This document shows, piece by piece, positions 21,516 to 31,194 of a stretch of 64,000 bases of DNA. The notes below the pieces were generated by a model. The model saw only the letters and a program-made list of their open reading frames with translations, made no database searches and was not told where the DNA came from. Each line of letters opens with the position of its first letter. Positions within the stretch are counted from its first letter, which is position 1. The stretch spans positions 518,257-582,256 of the forward strand of contig CAXIPT010000016.1 in assembly GCA_964030475.1 (NCBI GenBank), written 5' to 3'. Origin of the DNA: Tethya wilhelma (Eukaryota > Porifera > Demospongiae > Tethyida > Tethyidae). The position numbers and the translations under genes were made by a program.

Positions 21516-21936
21516 AGGAATGGCCAAATTGTAAAAAAAATTAGCTAACAAGATAGGAATGTTTTTCAGACTGAGTGAGGTCCACAATGTCATTGAGCTA
21601 CATATGTGACACAGTGAAATGAACTTCTTACTGACAACCATATTTCTATGTTTGTTACAATTCAATGTTGTTTGTACTTGTTTTAAACGAGCAGTTTAAC
21701 GTAGCGAACCGCTCGCATATTGCAGCGGGACTCTGCGTACTTAAGGCCCGGGTCACCTTGAAAATGATTGAAATTTTGCCTGAATTAAGATTCAGATCTA
21801 CAGGATATCAAATAGCTTTTCTTAATGGCAGATATTCATTACTTGTACTTCGTTAAATTAGATATATGGCCTGGAGGGCAAGCGCGTTAATTAGAATGAT
21901 ATTGATAGTGGAAACTATACGTAGTAGAGTGAAGCC
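21516..21936. other. Upstream of the second YqaJ gene; one solitary TTAA-MITE end
   Basis: At 21741 the sequence TTAAGGCCCGGGTCA equals the end of the TTAA-flanked MITE at 25934-26591. The outer 10 bp (CTCTGCGTAC) also match that element's outer right flank (CTCTGCGCAC inverted). No second end lies nearby. The remainder should contain the promoter of the gene at 21937. Confidence 0.5.
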
Positions 21937-23922
21937 ATGGATGATAATGTAGATCGTGGGCGAGCTCTAAAGGAGGAAAACATTCCTGGAGCTTCCTTGA
22001 GTGGGCGTAATCCTACTACATTAACTATACCTGCTCTGAAACGTTGGTTGCAATGCAGGGGAGCTCCAATCAAAGGAAAGAAGGCTGACTTAGTTGAAAG
22101 GTAATTATTATGAATCAAGCCAGAGTAGCTGAAGGTTTATAATACTGCAGTGCATCCTTGCTCAGGCTTGCTGATGCACAATAAATTATTATACATTAAA
22201 ATTAATAAAGATGCTATGAAACACACTATCATAATATTATACACTAACAGGGTAAACTCCTACATACGTAATGGATGGGCTGACACGAAATTAATGAATC
22301 CTGATAGTCGAGTGAGTGAGACTTCAGCATCTGTAACAATAGAAGTTCCCACAACAAATGAATGGAAAAATTTGCAGCAACTTTTGGCACTCGAATTTAC
22401 AAATGCTCAGATTCTGTCTTACTTTATGACTCGACTGGTGGATGATGGCCTCCCAGCTGATGATTACAAGTCCATTAATGGATCAGCCATGAGCCTTTTT
22501 AAGTGTGGCCACATTCAAAATATCCAAGTTCACAATCCTGCTGAGAGTAGTGTCTTGTTCTTGCGTGCAAAGTGTTTGCCTGAAATGAAGAAGGATCGTG
22601 TGTACAAGATCTCTATGAAATTAAGTATCCCGTCGTTCTCTATTCTAGGGGCTGAGTGTGGATGCCCAGCAGGTAGGGGTCCATCTGGGAGCTGTAAGCA
22701 CATTGCAACAGTATGCTATGCCCTAGAAGAGTTTACAAGGATAAAGAGTTTGCCTGAATATGTGTCATGCACAGAGAAGCTTCAACAATGGAACCAGCCG
22801 AGACCAAAGAAGCTCGAACCAATTCCAGTAGAGACATTGAGAGAGCGTCAGCATAACATTTTACATGGAGCTGAATCTGGCAATGCGCCAGCCATGAGTA
22901 ACAGCAGAGCAGTACCAAATTTTGATCCCCGACCAACTCACATGAGAACTGCAAATTCAGGTAAAATTGAGGATTTGCGCTGTACTCTTGTATCATTGCC
23001 TCCATGTGGTTATCTGCAGTGTCTGGTACCAGACACAAAGAAGATAGAACATGACCACGACTACGCTTCCAAATGTTCAGATACCAGCACCATGTCTGAT
23101 TCACCAATTGCAACAGACAGCACTAGTTCTACAGTGGTTACTGATGTGACTGACTATGGACCACGATATCTGTCTGAAGAAGAATTGCAATGTCAGTACG
23201 ATGACTTTCAAGTAACATCAGAGTATCGAATACAAATTGAGAGGGAAACAAGATCACAGAGTCAAAGCAATGTATGGCATCAAATCCGAAGAAAACGTAT
23301 CACATCATCCAAGTGTGGGAGAATTCTGATGCAAAAGAAATGGACACAAGCTCTCCTGTTATCCTCTCTCTACCCCAAGCCTCTCCACCCTCTTCCTAAG
23401 TCAATTGCATGGGGTATACGTAATGAGCCAGTTGCTTGTAAGCAGTATGCAATTTTTCAGAAAGCCAGAGGACACCCTGACCTAACCACTTCTCCTAGTG
23501 GAATGATTGTTCATCCTGAGATGAGCTGGCTCAGTGCTTCTCCTGATGCTTGTGTAGTTGATCCTTCCGTCCCTAATATTAATGGCATTGCTGAGTTCAA
23601 ATGTCCATTTTCGCAACAAAATGTTAAACCTGAAGAAGCATGTAGTGATCCACTGTTTTGTGGAGAGATGGTGAATGGACAATTTCAACTGAAGCGGAAG
23701 CACAGCTACTACCACCAAGTTCAACTGCAACTCTTTGTAGGCAGTGACCTATACAGTTGGTGTGATTTTGCTGTGTATACACCAGTGGGGATGGCTGTAG
23801 AGAGAATACAACCAGATCATGAGTGGCAAACATGCAACATACCAAAATTGAGGGAGTATTTTGAACACCACATTTTGCCAGAGTTGGCCTCACCACGCTA
23901 CAAACCAAGCTACTACTTATAA
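21937..23922 (+). CDS. SAP-SWIM-YqaJ nuclease, intact (transposon-derived)
   Basis: Exons 21937-22100 and 22251-23922 join in frame (GAAAG|gtaatt ... aacag|GGTAAA) to 611 aa. The N-terminal SAP-like helix has PALKRWLQCRGAPIKGKK. A SWIM finger follows (CGCPAGRGPSGSCKH), then a linker with NFDPRPTH, then a YqaJ-type nuclease with WHQIRRKRITSSKCGRIL, SASPDACV and AEFKCPFS as metal-site motifs, and HSYYHQVQLQLF. Same domain order as the broken gene at 5031-7084, from which it differs strongly. Next to it lies a stub of the partner transposase on minus, so it came from a second transposon. The full frame suggests recent activity or retained use. The intron is inferred from splice signals and frame. 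Confidence 0.85.
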
Positions 23923-24050
23923 TTGTAGATATCTTACCTTGTTCCAGTCTTGTATATACTTATAGCAAAATTTATAGTCAGTATCTCATGCAACTTGTCA
24001 AAGGTCATCAACATTATTAAATCAGTTAACATGCATGGGATATAATGAGG

Positions 24051-24270
24051 TCAGGGGTTCAAAGGTGGACGAAAGTTACAAAGAGCAGCACAAACGAAGA
24101 AATTCTGTTCGGCTAGGTCCATATACGAAAGAGGAAGGACTCGATCAAATATGTGGTAGTTCTTAATTCTCTCATTGCATCTCTCTACGTGAATCCTCAG
24201 TGAGGCTATTCTCCTCGTCTCTACCAACTCACTGGAATGAAACTGTTGTTTCCCACGCATAAAAGGAGGT
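24051..24270 (-). pseudogene. C-terminal stub of a DDE_Tnp_4 transposase
   Basis: The frame has ETRRIASLRIHVERCNERIK with the catalytic Glu, then VLPLSYMDLAEQNFF and LCNFRPPLNP, matching the last 70 residues of the transposase at 7149. The sequence ends abruptly at 24271 beside a single N and foldback-element sequence. The rest of the gene is absent, by deletion, insertion or misassembly. Confidence 0.75.
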
Positions 24271-24276
24271 ANGAGA

Positions 24277-24570
24277 AAAGTTGAGCCAAGATAGAAAAAG
24301 AAGAAGAAGAATAAGAAGAAGATGGAGAAAATTGGAGGTTTGGCATGTTTGTGTTTGCTACTTTAGCGATGTTTTTAGGCCATGTTTTTGGGCTCATTAG
24401 AAGCCTTTTAGTGCTAAGTGCCCAGTTTTTGCAGAGTTATTCGCGTGAATATTTGTATTGCGCTAATGGGCCATCCGTGCCATTCCTGTGTACCCAGTAC
24501 TACCGTACTGGGAATTACATTTCTAATGTTTTTTGTACTTGTAATATTAGTACTGGTTACATTATGTAGA
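24277..24570. mobile_element. Foldback-element fragment
   Basis: GATGGAGAAAATTGGAGGTT, TTTAGGCCATGTTTTTGGGC and CCCAGTACTACCGTACTGGG match the arm and inner part of the element at 1461-2890. It lies exactly where the transposase stub stops. Confidence 0.55.
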
Positions 24571-25266
24571 CAATACTGTTTCTACACTTAATCAAAAGTT
24601 ATATTATTGGTGAACATTTTATGGTTATGAACTCTGTTTATACGTATACACATCATTATTTATAATTAATTAAATTATAATTAATTAATTAAATTAATTC
24701 CATGGCCAGGTTTTCCAGTAGTATTCACTGTGCGATTGTGAATAGAAATGTACGAGATATGTTTAGGGTAATTTGCTGCCAAATTGGCAATCTGGTAAAC
24801 AGTCTCACAAGCATAATTTTTACATCCTGTAGCTAAGAAAAAGAAGATCCACCACTTCCAATGCTGGACAATCACTGGACCATTTTCCCATCTGATGGCC
24901 TCTCTGAGATCAATATACAAAAAGGCGTGATGTACAAATAGACGATGGAGATTGTGAACAGGGTCAGTGCTTGTAAAACGTGTGATGCATGCATTTACAA
25001 TCTCTTCTGCTTTCTTGTATAACCATACTTGTGTACAGTCGTGAACTATAGAATCATCTGTACTGGTATTGCCAAATATTGTGAGAATGCTGGCTGTAAA
25101 GTGGGCTTTGAAAGAGTGGATGAGAAACTCGTCACCAGTGTTAAACACCTTCACACCTTTGTCAACCTGAGTGCGACGCACAATCTCTCTGAGGGAACAC
25201 AACGAGCCTAGCTGATTGGGTGAGCCCCAAAACACAGTGAACACAACTCTGAGGCACTCCCATAGG

Positions 25267-25929
25267 AAGTGGAAATCTCCTATTCATGAATGGTAATACA
25301 CATGCATGCATACATTTGATTAACTGATTACGCGCGAAGTACGCACATTTGCGTACTATGACCTTTAGCGCTATTGTTTAGACGACGCGTCTGAGCACTG
25401 AACTCTGAACTTTCTGCACAAATAGGTAAAGTACCTTTACAAAGTTTGAGTTGCAACTCTTGAAGGGGTGTGGCTGTAGCAATAACTAAACAAGTAGAGG
25501 TCACGATCGACGCGCCTTTCAAAGGCCAAGCTTCAAAGTTGCTACGTAGGTACAGAGATAGTTAGGCTATATAGCTATAGCATCGCTTTTGTGAGTGTTG
25601 CTGCCTAGCTACAAAAAAAGCCTAAGACGGCGAAAAATTTATTTAGCGTATTCGACGATCAGACCCTTCCATACTTCGGGCCTTTTTTTACAGCTAAAAG
25701 CACTACTAGAGCAGCGAGGCTTGCATCATAGTTAGTATAAAAGTCGCTCAGCTGCATCATAAAAGAAACAGAGTCCAAACTGTTTTTGTAAAGAAAATAT
25801 TAAAATAATGCGTAGCCACTCGAAATTTTTAATTAATTTCAAATATAATCGCGCGTGTAATTGGTTAAGATCTGGTCTATTGTGTTGCCATTAATATTTG
25901 TACCTGGTATCTCATTAATCTCAGTGCCA
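25267..25929. other. Intron of the DUF6589 gene, no further feature
   Basis: The segment lies between the acceptor at 25267 (minus strand AATAG|GAGATTT) and the MITE. I see no other gene in it. Confidence 0.4.
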
Positions 25930-26595
25930 TTAAGGCCTGGGTCAGGTTAAGGTAACTAATTAAGGGGAAAAATTATGCAAAATTGAAATAGCTTTTTAAT
26001 GGAGTATGTTATCACCATGGAAACATAGGTGAATAATCTTGCATCTATCTTGAACATTTTGGAAAAAAATTGTGTCATGTGACCTCATTAATATTCATAA
26101 AATTAATAATTTAATTAAACGGTAAAGAAGAACCGTTGCCATGGCAACCAAATTTTGTCTAATTAATCATACCTCAAATCTCCATGGGGATAGCAAGATA
26201 CGTATCAAGGTTCGAGATACGATACATTTTCCATATAATGCACACCTGCCGATTTCTCCTTCTCAGTTGTATATCATCAACCAATTGACGAATTTTTTTC
26301 CCCATGAGGATTATGAAGGTTCATGATGATAATTATCTCTTGTGAAAGTTTGGTTGCCATAGCAACTAATTAACTTCACCGTTTTTTTAATTATTCATGA
26401 GTTTGGGTGTTTTATTGAAAACACATTAAACACATAAATATTCATCATTTTGACATAAAATTTTGGTTACATGAAAAAATAAGATTATATTTTCTTATGA
26501 TATCAAAATATTTTGGATAAATATTTTCACATGCTGTAAAATGAGGGTTGTTTTAGGCAATTTTTTAATGAAATTTCTACTGACCCGGGCCTTAA
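25930..26595. mobile_element. 658 bp MITE with TTAA target duplication
   Basis: The element 25934-26591 begins GGCCTGGGTCAG and ends CTGACCCGGGCC and is flanked by TTAA on both sides (25930-25933, 26592-26595). TTAA duplication fits Kolobok or piggyBac-type transposition. It carries no long frame; inner CCATGGCAACCAAATTTTG and its inverse hint at older inverted arms. It sits at the edge of a DUF6589 exon and cuts that gene. Confidence 0.8.
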
Positions 26596-27178
26596 GTGCG
26601 CAGAGATCCATGTGAACTTGTTCACACTATCCAGTTCATTTTGTCTCCATAGCTTACTTGCCCTGATATTTTTCAGTGTTCCTTGATCACCTACCACTGC
26701 CTGTAAACCCCAGCTCAGTATAGTGATCAATATATCTAACTAGGTCATATCAATTTGTTGGTGCATGTCTAAATTTAACGTACCTGATTCTTTCCTGATA
26801 GGTTAGCAGTTGTGAGAGAATCTCAACCGTCTCAGAAGTGTACTTTTCATCTTTGAATAGCACTTTCATTGGTACATACTCTGAGGATGTGGTAGGGATT
26901 TCTCTTTGATGAACTTGGCTAAGTGAGCAAGATTCTGAAAATTTTTCACCGCAGTGTACTGAATTTCCTGTTGCTGAAAATCTTCACTTTCTCTCTCAGA
27001 TACCATGAAGTCAGTAATCTGAAGGGAGTCAAGTGAACGTTGAGGCTGGGTATCATTCCAATCCACATCTTCTGGAACACGACTCACTCGAACAGCCAAA
27101 CGTGAGGTGATGTTCAGCATAGAGGAGTGACGGTCTATAAAAGTAGTCATTCAACAGCTTAAATTGGCAGGTAATTTG

Positions 27179-27245
27179 TAGCCTCATTCCCAGGCTCTCT
27201 CCCTGTGAATGTTATTTGCGGGGAGAGAGCCTGGGAATGAGGCTA
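27179..27245. repeat. 67 bp hairpin, TAGCCTCATTCCCAGGCTCT type
   Basis: TAGCCTCATTCCCAGGCTCT with CTCCC is mirrored by GGGAGAGAGCCTGGGAATGA with GGCTA around an 18 bp loop. Half-copies occur at about 28960-29010, 56050-56065 and 57564-57615. It lies in an intron of the DUF6589 gene. Confidence 0.75.
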
Positions 27246-28403
27246 GGTAATTTGACCTATGCATGTATTCATGTACAAAGTTATTGGTCAGTGTGCATTA
27301 TTTAGAAGCTAGCTATAGCTACAGCACTGACTCATAGTATATAAGTTCACAGGCTGGGTAGTACTATAGCATTACAGCATGACCCCCTAGCTCAGGATAT
27401 ACCTTCTCGTTCGTGTCTGACTCTCTGGTGGATATTAACATTATCAAACACCCAAATCCAATGACCAGATTTGATAGCCTCACTGAATTTGGCTTCTTCG
27501 GTCAGTTGAAGTAGGTACCTCCATGAAGTAGTATAAGATAAGCATACTCCAGAATGACTTAGAACTATAAATTTAATATTAAAACCATATTATTATATGC
27601 TATTCACCATGCATTAAAATTAAACTATCATAATATTATATGAACTGCAGATGTCAAGTTAACCATTACCCTGCGATTTGTGGCCCTTGCGATAAGCATC
27701 AAACTTGTGAGCAGTTGAATCCCTAACACCTTCTGGGATCGACACTTGAGCAAAGTGCTCAAAGCTGATACTGCTTGTATTTGGGCAAGGTGGTGGCGAA
27801 GGTCACCTTCATTGTTGTCATCATCAGAATACCTTCTGGTATTACCCAGAGTATTTACTAGCTGCCACAGATCAGGAGCATTGTCCCTGAATTCTCCGAT
27901 CAGCTGATCAATGGAAAAACTATTGAAATGCAAGATGGTGTCCGGACCGTGATATACTGAAAATTGAGCTGAGACTAGACCATCTATTTGTGACTCTAAA
28001 TTGGAAACGGTAATTGTTGATTCCTCAATCTGCTCTTCTAAGTGAGCAACTTGACTTTGGAGATTCTTGATCGGTAATTGAAGACGTTGATTTTCAGCTA
28101 AGAGAGATTCTTCACTTGGAGTAGGAACAGTACTGGATGCCATCTCTGAGTCACTTCTCTGTGGTATCTCTTCCAAACCAAATATGTGCTTGGTTCTACT
28201 ATGGCCACTTAAACAACTACTTGTGGAGGGGAATGCTGTGCTAATAGAAGTTGATATCTCAGTGTTGTTCAGCTTCTTAGAAGAAAATTGAGATATCATC
28301 TCATTTCAAACATGTTCGAACTTAATTCATTTTGTACTAGGTCCATCAGGAACGGGTTGATATCTCTTTTTCAACCACTCGATTTGTTCACTCTCTGACA
28401 TGA

Positions 28404-28959
28404 TGTAAACTACACATCACATGCATCACCATCAAAATTCAAATTTGAATTTGAATTCAAATTCACTCAAGCTATAGTTAGATTGGGAGTTTATTTTTAG
28501 TAACCACGAAATTTTGTTATTAATATTTTGTAAATAACGACGGTCTACACAGTAACAAACTAGGAATACTTTAGTAAATAAAAAAATAGTGTCCAAAGAT
28601 ACTAGTAACATTTATAAATAATATATAGTCCTAAACTATTGGCCTGAAACAGTTACTAGGGTATAATGATATATTATCATTGAAAACAACGCAGTTATTG
28701 TGTCCTTAGGGCTGTTGAACTGTAATTTATATAGCTAACAATAAAATTTTGGTCTCAGTCACACTTCACGTCTATCTTGACTCGTATTTAGGCTGCCAGC
28801 AATACTTCACTTCGTAGTCCTGTTTCATTGAAGTTTCACCGTGCCATCCTGCACATGGAAATAAAATGCGTGGGAGGGTGACAGTTAGTGGAATTCGCTA
28901 ACCCACGCACAATCAAAGTCTCTCTACGGGCAACATCATTCACGTGATTTCGCGTACCA
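28404..28959. other. No gene seen
   Basis: AT-rich sequence upstream of the DUF6589 relic; one short palindromic run of AATTCAAATTTG words near 28440-28465. Any promoter of the relic would be here. Confidence 0.35.
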
Positions 28960-29749
28960 GGCTCTCTCCCTCCCTATTTTTCAGCGTAATATTCGAGCCT
29001 GGGAACGAGGCTACTTCTTCTTCTATCTTGGAACGACTTTTCTCGAAGACTGCTCGCTTTCAGAAACTGATTTTTGAACGAATAAACTTGGTTTCTTTGT
29101 CTTCACATGCTTTTCGTATCGGTTATTCGTCTCTCTAGCTGAGTCGCTAGATACAAGATGAAAAGTGCCTTCTCCATATGATAGCCATTCATTTCTATAC
29201 TCATTAATAATTCATTAGCTACCTTGGAAATCAAGCTGACGACCCTTTTCCAGTTAGACAAGTGTGCGTTATTTGGAATCCAAATATTAGCTGCCCTGCC
29301 TGTTTCACCTGAAGGTTTCTGATTGTGCTGAAGTCTCTGTAACCAGTTACCGGTACCTTTCAGTCTTCAATAATAGGAGGTGAATAGACTACTTTGTTAC
29401 ATAGTTGTCATTATAAGAAGATGAGCAAAGCAAGTAAATTTTGTAAGATACAGCTCCAGCCTCCTGAGATGCTTCACCATGACTTTATACTGATAGCATA
29501 GGTGGGTGATAACATAAGCTATAATATCCATGCTGATAGTGTACAAGTAACTACCATATACATACAAACTCAAATGTGATGTAGAATTATGAAAAAATGA
29601 GAACAAACAAGTAAAAAAACATTGAAAATGTAATGAGACATAGGAATGGGCAAATCGTAAAAAAGAAAGCAAACAAGATGGAATGGCTGTTTGAGTGTGT
29701 AAAGAATTATTCCTATGGGCAAGATGAGGGACCCAACATTGGAAGAGAG
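28960..29749. mobile_element. Foldback arm plus family-1 module and element, cut by N-run
   Basis: 28960-29290 matches the right arm of the foldback element (TATCTTGGAACGACTTTTCT, CTAGATACAAGATG, ACAAGTGTGCGTTATTTGGA). 29290-29590 is the family-1 flanking module and 29590-29749 its left arm and core, which then runs into the gap. The order foldback-module-family-1 is the same as at 2650-3327, so these pieces form one composite repeat. Confidence 0.65.
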
Positions 29750-30095
29750 NNNNNNNNNNNNNNNNNNNNNNNNNNNNNNNNNNNNNNNNNNNNNNNNNNN
29801 NNNNNNNNNNNNNNNNNNNNNNNNNNNNNNNNNNNNNNNNNNNNNNNNNNNNNNNNNNNNNNNNNNNNNNNNNNNNNNNNNNNNNNNNNNNNNNNNNNNN
29901 NNNNNNNNNNNNNNNNNNNNNNNNNNNNNNNNNNNNNNNNNNNNNNNNNNNNNNNNNNNNNNNNNNNNNNNNNNNNNNNNNNNNNNNNNNNNNNNNNNNN
30001 NNNNNNNNNNNNNNNNNNNNNNNNNNNNNNNNNNNNNNNNNNNNNNNNNNNNNNNNNNNNNNNNNNNNNNNNNNNNNNNNNNNNNNNNNNNNNNN
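29750..30095. other. Assembly gap (346 N)
   Basis: Unknown bases. The left side is inside a family-1 element and the right side is the very end of another MITE, so the gap is probably repeat sequence. Confidence 0.95.
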
Positions 30096-30635
30096 TATAG
30101 ACCTTTTCCACGCGGGAACAGTAGCGATTTTTTAATTAGATGCATGACGTGTTATGACGAATTGTGACGGTGGACACGCCCCTTGGTGGGCAAATTTGTA
30201 CAGTAGTGATACTGCCCAACTTGAAAAGAGCACTTCAGTGAGGAAGGATGCTTCAGCCAACTTCTCAGGTAATTTTAGACTAACTCATACTTCACTAGAA
30301 CTCTCGTTGGCTCACTCAAAATGTTTGTTTATATCTGAAACACCAGTAAGTCCAGTTCATGGTGGCTTTTGCATGCTATTTCTGACGTAAAGTGATGCTA
30401 TTTTCTTGGATTTGTTACTATTCGAAGTTTGTATGGACCCTTCTCCATGTTTTATCTGGCTCTATTTCCAGCAGAAGGCTCTTGAGCTTGCACTAAACTT
30501 GGCCTCCAGTGTCAGCCAGTACAAAATTCCATTCTCTTGCCCACCAATGGGCATGGCCTGTGTCATAACGTGTCAAAAAACGTCACTTCCACTTGTTTTG
30601 CGCTACTTTCCCGTGAGCGTGGAAAAGGTCTATAG
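30096..30635. mobile_element. 540 bp MITE with TATAGACCTTTTCCACGCGG ends
   Basis: The left end TATAGACCTTTTCCACGCGG is inverted at the right end (CGTGGAAAAGGTCTATA); complementarity continues through the GTGTTATGACG and CGTCATAACAC words with some mismatches, giving arms of about 75-100 bp. Small frames inside have no known domain. Confidence 0.7.
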
Positions 30636-30890
30636 TTTGGGTACTGCCCTCAAAACTAAAAACCACAATAATTATACTTTTATCGAAAGTTTAAAGAGTA
30701 AAGTTACTCAACTGAACTACTTGTGACTTCTGCATAGAAATTTTCGAGGATCAAACAGTCCCAAGTTCTGAATTGAATAGTTTCCAAATTTTCAGGTGAA
30801 ATTTTACTGTTTACACAATTCCAGAAAGTATTGTATTCATTGTAGCTATATATAAATTGAAGGGTTCTACACTATGTCCACATGTACAAT

Positions 30891-31089
30891 ACCGTATAGC
30901 GGGAAGTTTTTGTGGGGGAAAATTTTTGCGAATTTCGCGGTTTGGCAGCTTTCCGCAAAAATTTCCCCCATGAAATTTGTAAGGTATGCCGTCATCACAT
31001 AATGTTGAGACGCAATCCACGAAAATTTTCCCTGCGAATTTCTATTCAAGACGAAAACGGAAAAAACAAAAATTTCCCGCTATACGGTA
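30891..31089. mobile_element. 200 bp MITE with ACCGTATAGCGGGAA ends
   Basis: The left end ACCGTATAGCGGGAAGTTTT is the inverse of AAATTTCCCGCTATACGGT at the right. Inner words (GGATTGCGTCTCAACATTA inverted, TTTGGCAGCTTTCC) recur at 35225-35372. It lies about 100 bp beyond the 3' end of the kinase-Kelch gene. Confidence 0.8.
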
Positions 31090-31194
31090 TATTGCATATC
31101 AACGTTAATACGGAAAAAAATATCCACTGGCCAGGGATGGAAATGACAACTAAATTGATGTTAATAATTATTATTGTATTACTAAACAAACGTA

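Larger units (their letters stand above)
24681..28403 (-). pseudogene. DUF6589-type gene, broken and interrupted by a MITE
   Basis: On minus: a short start (MSESEQIEWLKKRYQPVPDG, 28403) followed by in-frame stops or an intron; a coiled-coil exon 28299-27628 ending STLLKCRSQKVLGIQLL; an exon near 27545-27410 with SGHWIWVFDNVNIHQRVRHE; one from 27134 with HSSMLNITSRLAV and, after a frameshift near 26880, VPMKVLFKDEKYT; one near 26717-26600 with VVGDQGTLKNIRASKLWRQN; and 25266-24681 with GDFHFLWECLRVVFTVFWGS and RTVNTTGKPGHG. The order fits DUF6589 proteins, which are multi-copy in sponges and fungi and of unknown, probably mobile-element, role. The C-terminus stops early just after the VNTTG motif. 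The DUF6589 name is from memory. Confidence 0.65.

Noticed and set aside
22733..23908. Minus-strand frames of 126, 82 and 94 codons
   Set aside because: Shadows of the intact YqaJ gene, which has clear motifs on plus.
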